Source: Halomonas ventosae (GTDB lineage Bacteria; Pseudomonadota; Gammaproteobacteria; Pseudomonadales; Halomonadaceae). Taken from it: a DNA stretch of 64,000 nucleotides. Of the stretch, positions 58,122 through 64,000 are shown piece after piece. How positions within the stretch are numbered: the first letter of the stretch is position 1; the number at the start of each line of letters is the position of its first letter. The translations under genes and the position numbers were made by a program. The DNA is taken from the NCBI RefSeq assembly GCF_004361885.1, contig NZ_SNWH01000010.1, positions 42,924 through 106,923 on the forward strand, given 5' to 3'. The notes beneath the pieces were generated by a model. The model was not told where the DNA came from, did not search any database, and saw only the letters and a program-made list of their open reading frames with translations.

Positions 58122-59645
58122 ATGAGCAAGCAACCACACGATCAGGACGAACAGCAAGCGCCCTCCAGCGCGGACGCGGCGAGCTCAGGGGCTCAGGCCG
58201 GCAGGCCCGCTGCATCCGGCAGGCGCCGCTCGCGTCGCCATGACAAGGCCGCTGGCAAGGCGGCCACCCAGGCGCCTCAGGCAGCCGGTGAGTCCGGCAC
58301 CGGGAAGGCGCCTTCCACCGCGGCCGAGCCGCCCGCCAGCCCGGCAAAGGACGACAAGAGCGCGGCGCAAAAGCCCGACACCGAACAGCCCAGCACGAAG
58401 AAGCCGGACGCGGAAAGGCCTGGCGAGAGCCAGGCCTCCAGCGCCAAGCCGGCGTCCCCAACGTCCCCGAAGAGTGGCACCGACAAGCCCGCCAGTACCG
58501 ACAAGACTGACAACAGTAGTACCGGCAAGACCGCCGGTAGCGGTGGCGCCGGCGCGCCCAGACACTCTGCGGGCGATGGTGGCAAGGGCGGCGGCAAGAC
58601 AGGCATCCTGGCTCTCTTGCTGGTGATTCTGCTGGCTGTCGGCGTAGTGCTGTTCGGCTGGCAGGCCTGGCAGAAGCTCGATGCCCAGCAGCAGCGGCTG
58701 TCTTCACTGCCCGGCGACGTGGCCAGCCAGTCGCAGCTCGGCAACCTGCAGGGGCAGCTGAAGAGCGTGAAGAGCGAGCGTCAGGCGGCGCTGGACTCGC
58801 TGAACTCGGCCCTCGCCAATCTGCGTAGCGAGTTCACCGACTATCGCAGCAGCATCGACCAGACCCTGGACAAGGTGCTCGACGAGCTCTCCCGTGAACA
58901 GAGCACCGACGAGCGCGACTGGTTGCATGCCGAGGCCGCCTATCTGCTGCGCCTGGCCAACCAGCGCTTGCAGCTGGAGCACGATGTCGACGGTGCTGCG
59001 GCCCTGTTGCGCAGCGCCGATGCGCGGTTGCGCGAGGCCGACAATCCGGCGCTGATGCCGGTGCGCCGCGAAATCGCCTCCGAGCTGGCCGCGCTGGAAT
59101 CGGTGCCGCAGGTCGACCGCACCGGCCTCTATCTGTCGCTCAACGCCCTGCAGGAACAGCTCGCCCGCCAGCCGCTTGACCAGGAGGTCAAGCAGATGAT
59201 GGCCGATACCTCCCTCGAGGAGACCCCGTCGGGCGGCTGGCGAGAACAGCTGGCCCGCTTCGGCGGCGAACTCAAGGAGCTGGTCACCATCCGTCAGCAC
59301 GATCAGGCCCTCGAGGCGCTGATCACCCCGGAGCAGGAGTCCTACCTGCGCCAGAGTGTGCGGCTGGTGCTCGAGCAGACCCAACTGGCACTGCTCAAGG
59401 AGGAGCAGGAACTCTATGAAGCCAGCATCGATAAGGCCCTGAGGCTGATTCGCGGCTACTACGATACCGACGCCGAGGGTGTCCAGTCGGTAATCTCGCG
59501 TCTCGAGGAGCTCAAGCAGCGCCGCATCCGTCCCGAGCTGCCAGATATCAGCGGTTCCCAGCAGGCGCTTGCGAACTTCATCGAGCGGCGCTTCGAGCGC
59601 CAGGGTGACGGCCAAGGCAATGCTGGCCAGGGAGATGACGCATGA
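58122..59645 (+). CDS. hemX: HemX-like membrane protein
   Basis: A 507-residue protein with a long N-terminal Ala/Pro/Lys/Ser-rich disordered region (about residues 1-160). One transmembrane helix follows (GILALLLVILLAVGVVLFGW, near 165-184), then a coiled coil and a helical periplasmic domain (RDWLHAEAAYLLRLANQRL). Annotated historically as uroporphyrinogen-III methyltransferase, but it has no methyltransferase motifs; it probably is a scaffold in heme synthesis with HemY. It overlaps hemY by four bases. Confidence 0.88.
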   Translation: MSKQPHDQDEQQAPSSADAASSGAQAGRPAASGRRRSRRHDKAAGKAATQAPQAAGESGTGKAPSTAAEPPASPAKDDKSAAQKPDTEQPSTKKPDAERPGESQASSAKPASPTSPKSGTDKPASTDKTDNSSTGKTAGSGGAGAPRHSAGDGGKGGGKTGILALLLVILLAVGVVLFGWQAWQKLDAQQQRLSSLPGDVASQSQLGNLQGQLKSVKSERQAALDSLNSALANLRSEFTDYRSSIDQTLDKVLDELSREQSTDERDWLHAEAAYLLRLANQRLQLEHDVDGAAALLRSADARLREADNPALMPVRREIASELAALESVPQVDRTGLYLSLNALQEQLARQPLDQEVKQMMADTSLEETPSGGWREQLARFGGELKELVTIRQHDQALEALITPEQESYLRQSVRLVLEQTQLALLKEEQELYEASIDKALRLIRGYYDTDAEGVQSVISRLEELKQRRIRPELPDISGSQQALANFIERRFERQGDGQGNAGQGDDA

Positions 59646-60889
59646 GAAAGCTGATCCTGATCGTGGTCCTGGGCCTGGCGCTCGGGGCGCTGTTCGGCCA
59701 GCTGATGATGTCGGTGCCGGGCTACTGGTTGGTGAGGGTAGGCGATACCTCCGTCCAGACTTCCTTCTGGTTCGGCCTGGTGCTGTTGCTGGGCGCTTTC
59801 ATCGTGCTGCACTTCGGCCTGCAGCTGCTGCTGCGACTCACACATCCGGTGAGTCGCTTCAAAGTGTGGAACAGCCGTGCCCGCAACCGCAACGCCATGA
59901 AGCGTACCGTGCGCGGCCTGGTGGCGCTGGCCGAGGGCCGCTGGAAGAAGGCCGAGAAGTCGCTGGTCAAGGCCGCCGACGATTCCAGCACGCCGCTGGT
60001 CAACTATCTCTCGGCGGCCCTGGCGGCCCACTACCAAGGGCGCTACGAGCAGGCCGACACCCTGCTCAAGCGGGCCCACCTGAGTACCGAGGGTGCCGAT
60101 ACCGCGGTGGGCATGGTGCAGGCCCAGCTGATGCTTGATCGCCAGCAATATGAGGAGGCGCTGGCGATTCTCACGCGCCTGGACCGCCACTTGCCGAATC
60201 ATCCCCAGGTACTCAAGCAGCTCAAACAGGCCTACCTCAGCGTCAGCGACTGGGATGGCTTGCGCCGCCTGATGCCCCGGCTCGGGGCACAGCAACTGAT
60301 TTCCCCCGAGGAGCGTGAGCAGCTCGAGCTGCGTGCCTACCGCGAACTGATCGGCCAGGAGGCGCGCCATCCCGGCGATATCGAGCGGGTCCGCAACCTC
60401 TGGGCCGACATGCCCGACCATCTGCGCACCAACACCGATCTGATCGTGCTCTATGCCGAGGCGCTGGTGCGAGGCCACGAGGAGGCTATCGCCGAGCGGC
60501 TGCTGCGCCACTCGCTCAAGGAGCACTGGGACAGCCGCTTAGTGCTGCGCTATGGGCTGCTCGACGTGGATGCTCCGCGACAGCTGGTAGTGGCCGAGAA
60601 ATGGCTGCAGGAGCGGCCCAACGACCCGGACCTATTATTGACCCTGGGCAGACTGTCGCTGCGTAACGCCTACTGGGGCAAGGCCCAGGAGTACTTCGAG
60701 GCGAGTCAGCGCCAGCGGCCCAGCGGTGTGGCCTGTGCTGAGCTGGCGCGGCTCTATGCCAACCTGGGCGAGCACCAGAAGAGCCAGCTCTTCTACCGGC
60801 AGAGCGTCGAACTGCTCGATAAGTCGCTGCCCTCCCTGCCTCAGCCGAGCAAGGAGTCGCACGAGGAGGAGAAGAGCAAGACGGCCTAA
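59642..60889 (+). CDS. hemY: HemY-like TPR membrane protein
   Basis: A 415-residue inner-membrane protein with two N-terminal transmembrane helices (residues about 3-20 and 42-65), the conserved NSRARNRNAMKRTVRGLVALAEGRW segment, then TPR-type repeats to about residue 390. It is not the protoporphyrinogen oxidase also called HemY. It is thought to coordinate heme-synthesis enzymes at the membrane. Last gene of hemCDXY, followed by a hairpin terminator. Confidence 0.92.
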   Translation: MRKLILIVVLGLALGALFGQLMMSVPGYWLVRVGDTSVQTSFWFGLVLLLGAFIVLHFGLQLLLRLTHPVSRFKVWNSRARNRNAMKRTVRGLVALAEGRWKKAEKSLVKAADDSSTPLVNYLSAALAAHYQGRYEQADTLLKRAHLSTEGADTAVGMVQAQLMLDRQQYEEALAILTRLDRHLPNHPQVLKQLKQAYLSVSDWDGLRRLMPRLGAQQLISPEEREQLELRAYRELIGQEARHPGDIERVRNLWADMPDHLRTNTDLIVLYAEALVRGHEEAIAERLLRHSLKEHWDSRLVLRYGLLDVDAPRQLVVAEKWLQERPNDPDLLLTLGRLSLRNAYWGKAQEYFEASQRQRPSGVACAELARLYANLGEHQKSQLFYRQSVELLDKSLPSLPQPSKESHEEEKSKTA

Positions 60890-60926
60890 ACGCTCGGCCG
60901 CGGGGCCAGTCAGTGACTTACTCGCC

Positions 60927-60950
60927 AAGGGGCGCCTTAAGGCGCCCCTT
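60927..60950. terminator. Hairpin terminator between hemY and the MscS gene
   Basis: AAGGGGCGCC-TTAA-GGCGCCCCTT is a perfect 10-bp stem 37 bases beyond the hemY stop. T-runs are short on both sides (two T on plus, two on minus), so efficiency is uncertain, but it lies between two convergent genes and may serve both. Confidence 0.6.
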
Positions 60951-60977
60951 GTGCTGCCTGGCCGCCTGGCCCAGCTG

Positions 60978-63308
60978 TCAGGATTCCTCGACGTCGTCGG
61001 CGTCGGGGTTGCGATGGTTGGGGTCGGCGATCTCTTGAACACTCCGCTCGGGATCATCCGGGTGGGGCGAGACTTCCTGGCGTTGCCGGCCGCCGGACTC
61101 AAGCTCGAGCACCCGCACATTAGCGGCCGGTGAGCGGCCCTGCTTGTCCTCGCCGAAGTAGAGCGTGGTGTGCGGGAAGGGAATCTCGATGCCGGCCTCG
61201 TCGAAGCGTAGCTTGACCAGGCGGTTATAGGCACGGCCCACGGCCCATTGGTCGCCAGGCGTGGTCTTGATGACCACGCGGATGTTCACCGAGCTATCGG
61301 CCAAGGCCACGACACCGGCCACGGTGAGCGGCTCCAGCAGCTTGTGGCCATGCTCCTCGCTGGCCTTGAGATCCTCGAAGGCCAGCTTGAGCTGCTCGAT
61401 GGCCTCGTCGATGCTCTCGCGATAGGCGATACCGTATTCGCCGACATGATTGCCGAACTCGCGCATGTAGTTGGAGACGGTGTCGACGCTTGAGAAGGGC
61501 ACGATGTGGTAGGTGCCGGAGAGGTCGCGGATGCCCACCGAGCGGATGCTGAGCTTCTCGGCGGTGCCGGTGATGCCGCCGACCGTGACGACATCGCCGG
61601 TGTTCATGGCATTTTCCACCTGGATGAAGATGCCGGTGATGATGTCCTGCACCAACTTCTGGGCGCCGAAGCCGATAGCCAGGCCCAGCACGCCGGCACC
61701 GGCGATCAGCGGGCCGATGTTGATGCCGATCTCGGCGAGCACGATCATTGCGGTCAGGGTGATCAGGGCGATGGCCAGGGCGTTGCGGAACAGTGCCAGC
61801 AGGGTCTGGGCCCGGGCTGAGGGCACGCCTCTACCGGTTTCGGGGTTGAGCTTGTGCTCGATCAGGCTGGCCAGTCCCAGCCAGACGCTCACGGCGACCA
61901 CCAGGATCAGCGACACGCTGATTACCTTGCCGATCAGACCGCGACCCGCCTCGGAGGCGTACCAGGCTGCCAGGTCGAAGGCGCCCCAGACATTCAGCAC
62001 CATCAGCAGTACCGCAATCAGGATCAGGGTACGGATGACCCGCAGGGCATTGGGCACGTAGCTGTTGAGGCGTGGCTCAAGCAGCGGCAGCTTGCGGCGC
62101 AGATCGTCCGAGAGGCGGATGCGTCGGCCGATGGTCTGGGTCAGCAGACTCGAGACCAGCAGGCCTACGACTACCGTGGCGATGGTCTTGATGGTGGCGA
62201 AGAGCACGAAGGGCAGGGCATCCGCCGGGCGGGTCAGCACCAGCACCAGCACCATCAAGAAGTAGGCCAGGGCGAACAGATGCCAGGTACGGGCGAACAG
62301 CTGCAGCGAGACCCGACTGGCCGCCATGGTAGCGTTATTCGCCTTGCGGTTGAGGGCATCGCGCAGGCGAACCCGGTTGCGTAGCACCACGACGACCGCG
62401 TAGATAAAGGCGCCGACCATGATCAGGGTGCCGATGCTCTGGCCCAGGGTCGGCGACAGGTAGACGTTGACCAGCGGCACTACCACCATCAGGCCATAGC
62501 CCACCAGCCCGATCAGGCGGGCGATCCAGCGGTTCCAGTAGCCGGCATCCGCAGCATTCACCGGCAGCAGGCGCAGTCCCTCGTAGCGCGACGAGAAGAG
62601 CATGCGCACGGCCGCCTTGAGCAGCTCGATCACCAGGAAGGCGTTGAGGAACAGCGAGGCGCGGGTCGATAACTCACCGGTTTCGCCGACGGCGAAGGTG
62701 GCGACGAGGTTGCCCCCCACGTAGGCTAGCGCTACCACCGCCACATCGATCACCGCTGCCAGGGCGACGCAGAGTACCAGCCTCAGCACCGGGGTCAGCC
62801 CCTGGCCATTGAGTGACCACTGGCTGATGCGCGTGAACAGCGGCCGGGCCAGACGGCGGATGGCCACGAACAGCACGAAGGTCGCCAGTATCACCAGCCC
62901 GAGATTGATGGCGGCACTGGTGAAGGCGGCCATGTCGAAACGGCTGGTCGCCTCGGCACTGCCGGTGAATAGCCCTCGGATGGCTTCTGCCACACGGGTC
63001 AGCTGGCTGCCGACATCACCGACGATGCGGCTGGTGAGCTCTGCCAACTGGCGAGGCAGCGAAGGCTCGGTGGCGACGCCGGTCTCGGCTGTCGCCGCTG
63101 GCGAGGCGGCGACATCTCCCGCCAGGCCGCGCAGCTGGTCGATCAGCTGCTGGCGTGTCTGTTCGTTCTCGAGCAGGTCGGCCAGGGTGTCATAGGCCGG
63201 CGGTTGGCGGCCGGTGTCGGCTTGCTGGGCCTGTACCGGGGCGGCAAATGCCGCCAAGGCGATCAGCAGCCAGCCGAGGATGGCAGGAAGGGCTCGCATT
63301 GGGTTCAC
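60978..63308 (-). CDS. Large MscS-family mechanosensitive channel (YbiO-like)
   Basis: A 776-residue inner-membrane channel. Signal peptide (ends VQAQ), periplasmic helical part to about 125, some eight to ten further hydrophobic helices. The MscS core near residues 525-690 has GPLIAGAGVLGLAIGFGAQKLVQDIITGIFI (pore helix, in pieces) and GDVVTVGGITGTAEKLSIRSVGIRD. The C-terminal tail is acidic. Such channels release solutes on hypo-osmotic shock, fitting a halophile with ectoine transport. GTG 63308 is used because GGAGG lies eight bases upstream; ATG 63299 is less well placed. Confidence 0.88.
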   Translation of the reverse strand: MNPMRALPAILGWLLIALAAFAAPVQAQQADTGRQPPAYDTLADLLENEQTRQQLIDQLRGLAGDVAASPAATAETGVATEPSLPRQLAELTSRIVGDVGSQLTRVAEAIRGLFTGSAEATSRFDMAAFTSAAINLGLVILATFVLFVAIRRLARPLFTRISQWSLNGQGLTPVLRLVLCVALAAVIDVAVVALAYVGGNLVATFAVGETGELSTRASLFLNAFLVIELLKAAVRMLFSSRYEGLRLLPVNAADAGYWNRWIARLIGLVGYGLMVVVPLVNVYLSPTLGQSIGTLIMVGAFIYAVVVVLRNRVRLRDALNRKANNATMAASRVSLQLFARTWHLFALAYFLMVLVLVLTRPADALPFVLFATIKTIATVVVGLLVSSLLTQTIGRRIRLSDDLRRKLPLLEPRLNSYVPNALRVIRTLILIAVLLMVLNVWGAFDLAAWYASEAGRGLIGKVISVSLILVVAVSVWLGLASLIEHKLNPETGRGVPSARAQTLLALFRNALAIALITLTAMIVLAEIGINIGPLIAGAGVLGLAIGFGAQKLVQDIITGIFIQVENAMNTGDVVTVGGITGTAEKLSIRSVGIRDLSGTYHIVPFSSVDTVSNYMREFGNHVGEYGIAYRESIDEAIEQLKLAFEDLKASEEHGHKLLEPLTVAGVVALADSSVNIRVVIKTTPGDQWAVGRAYNRLVKLRFDEAGIEIPFPHTTLYFGEDKQGRSPAANVRVLELESGGRQRQEVSPHPDDPERSVQEIADPNHRNPDADDVEES

Positions 63309-63424
63309 GCTGTGACCTCCGTCTGTAGGTGTGTTGGCGATGTGTGGTGACAGGGTTGCAATCGTTTATCAGCATGATACGGATATTGTGCCGCGGCCAC
63401 GACCCGCCGATCATGAGCGGATTT

Positions 63425-63445
63425 AATGTACAGTAATTGTACATT
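63425..63445. promoter_or_regulatory. Perfect palindrome between MscS gene and crcB
   Basis: AATGTACA-N5-TGTACATT is an 8-bp perfect inverted repeat in the most AT-rich part of the 294-base divergent gap. It could be an operator for either neighbouring gene. The regulator is unknown. Confidence 0.5.
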
Positions 63446-63463
63446 ATACCGATCCTGTCCCAG

Positions 63464-63551
63464 GATACTCTTTGGCAGCGACCCCAGGGTCACTGCCCCT
63501 GCAAGGCAAGCATGCGATACTCTTGGCCACTCTAACCGGGTGGCTTTTTTT
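63464..63551 (+). terminator. Leader terminator upstream of crcB, with repeated 9-mer
   Basis: GCCAC-N9-GTGGC (63526-63544) followed by seven T (63545-63551) is a textbook intrinsic terminator shape placed about 50 bases before the crcB start. GATACTCTT occurs twice upstream (63464-63472 and 63516-63524), and GACCC/GGGTC can pair between them (near 63480-63491). The element either ends a short RNA or attenuates crcB. Confidence 0.6.
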
Positions 63552-63602
63552 GGCGCTTGTCGCCACCCTCCCGGGAGCTTTCTTGTGACGCCTGGAGAGT
63601 GG

Positions 63603-63962
63603 ATGAACATCGACCCGCTGATGCTGCTGGCCGTGGCCGGTGGTGGGGGGCTTGGCGGCATGGCGCGTCTGGCAGTGGGCAACCTCGTAGCCCGTTACCT
63701 GGGAGCTAGCTTTCCTTGGGGAACCCTGTCGGTCAATCTGAGCGGTGCGCTGCTGATGGGCCTGGTGGCCGGAGGGCTGGGTCTGCCTGATAACGAGGCA
63801 GATCCCGCCTGGTCGCTGTTAGCCATCGGACTGCTGGGGGGGTATACCACCGTCTCCACCTTCAGCCTGCAGACCCTGACGTTCTGGCAGCAGCGGCGCG
63901 GTGTCGCGGTTCTGAGCTACGTCGCCTTGACCCTGGGGGTTGGGCTCTCGGCGCTGCTGTAA
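63603..63962 (+). CDS. crcB: Fluoride channel CrcB (Fluc)
   Basis: A 119-residue four-helix membrane protein exporting fluoride as a dual-topology dimer. Family features are GGGGLGGMARLAVGN at the N terminus, WGTLSVNLSGALLMG near residue 38 with the key Asn, and GLLGGYTTVSTFSLQT near 78 with the phenylalanine-box and sodium-site residues. ATG 63603 gives the standard length, with GGAGAG just upstream. The leader holds a terminator but no recognisable fluoride aptamer. Confidence 0.93.
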   Translation: MNIDPLMLLAVAGGGGLGGMARLAVGNLVARYLGASFPWGTLSVNLSGALLMGLVAGGLGLPDNEADPAWSLLAIGLLGGYTTVSTFSLQTLTFWQQRRGVAVLSYVALTLGVGLSALL

Positions 63963-64000
63963 GCACGTCAGAGTATGCAGGCTGAAGTTGGAGGCGGTGG

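Noticed and set aside
58122..59645. HemX as a uroporphyrinogen-III methyltransferase
   Set aside because: No SAM-binding methyltransferase motifs; architecture is disordered region, one TM helix and coiled coil.
63309..63602. Fluoride riboswitch before crcB
   Set aside because: A GGCGATG-like string occurs near 63334, but the matching pseudoknot and downstream CTCC segments of the aptamer are missing.

Overview
The window reads as a chromosomal segment of a high-GC, moderately halophilic gammaproteobacterium of the Halomonadaceae (Halomonas or a close relative). The strongest pointer is a complete teaABC-teaD cluster (TRAP transporter for ectoine/hydroxyectoine plus its universal-stress-type regulator), whose proteins look like the Halomonas elongata system. 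Gene content and order elsewhere (finR/fpr, cc4-dsbA-exonuclease/engB, lptM-lysA-dapF-DUF484-xerC-yigB, argH/hemCDXY) fit Pseudomonas/Halomonas-type chromosomes. Assignments rest on reading the translated proteins; no database search was run.

Layout. 1-2.7 kb: end of a VanZ-like gene, a host-attachment-type protein, and a LysR regulator divergent from ferredoxin-NADP reductase. 2.8-5.2 kb: nitrogen module with two PII genes around amtB; glnK-amtB carries a near-consensus sigma54 promoter and an NtrC-type enhancer. 5.2-16.5 kb: mixed housekeeping genes (ubiK, comM, hydrolase/lipoprotein pair, malate synthase G, thioesterase, DUF423, trmB, AEC permease, PHB-depolymerase-like esterase, FKBP isomerase). 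16.6-20.2 kb: tea operon. 20.3-22.8 kb: TIGR02444 gene divergent from the ABC-F gene yheS.

22.8-24.9 kb is the clearest foreign segment. It has visibly lower GC and holds a convergent two-gene restriction-modification system: a PD-(D/E)XK endonuclease and a beta-class DPPY DNA methyltransferase with an N-terminal winged-helix-like domain. It lies between intact yheS and dtd, and a broken, diverged internal piece of a second yheS sits on its far side. The methyltransferase promoter contains a 7-2-7 palindrome and appears to start transcription almost at the ATG, which suggests self-regulation through the methyltransferase's own N-terminal domain.

24.9-28.3 kb: dtd, a chalcone-isomerase-like protein, a tandem universal stress protein, thiD and a YqaA-family membrane protein. 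28.5-43.5 kb: a complete 13-gene nuo operon (nuoA, B, CD fused, E-N) for proton-pumping NADH dehydrogenase. 43.5-46.8 kb: a second TRAP transporter (TakP-like, probably for keto or organic acids). 46.9-54.7 kb: endonuclease/exonuclease/phosphatase protein, dsbA, cytochrome c4, engB, and the yigB-xerC-DUF484-dapF-lysA-lptM chain continuing into argH. 56.4-60.9 kb: hemC-hemD-hemX-hemY. 61-64 kb: a large MscS-type channel and crcB (fluoride exporter), with an unusual leader between them.

No tRNA, rRNA, CRISPR array, transposase or phage gene was recognised. Several intergenic palindromes and hairpins are listed as candidate operators or RNA elements. No gap between genes exceeds 300 bases; the largest are 63309-63602 and 4927-5219.
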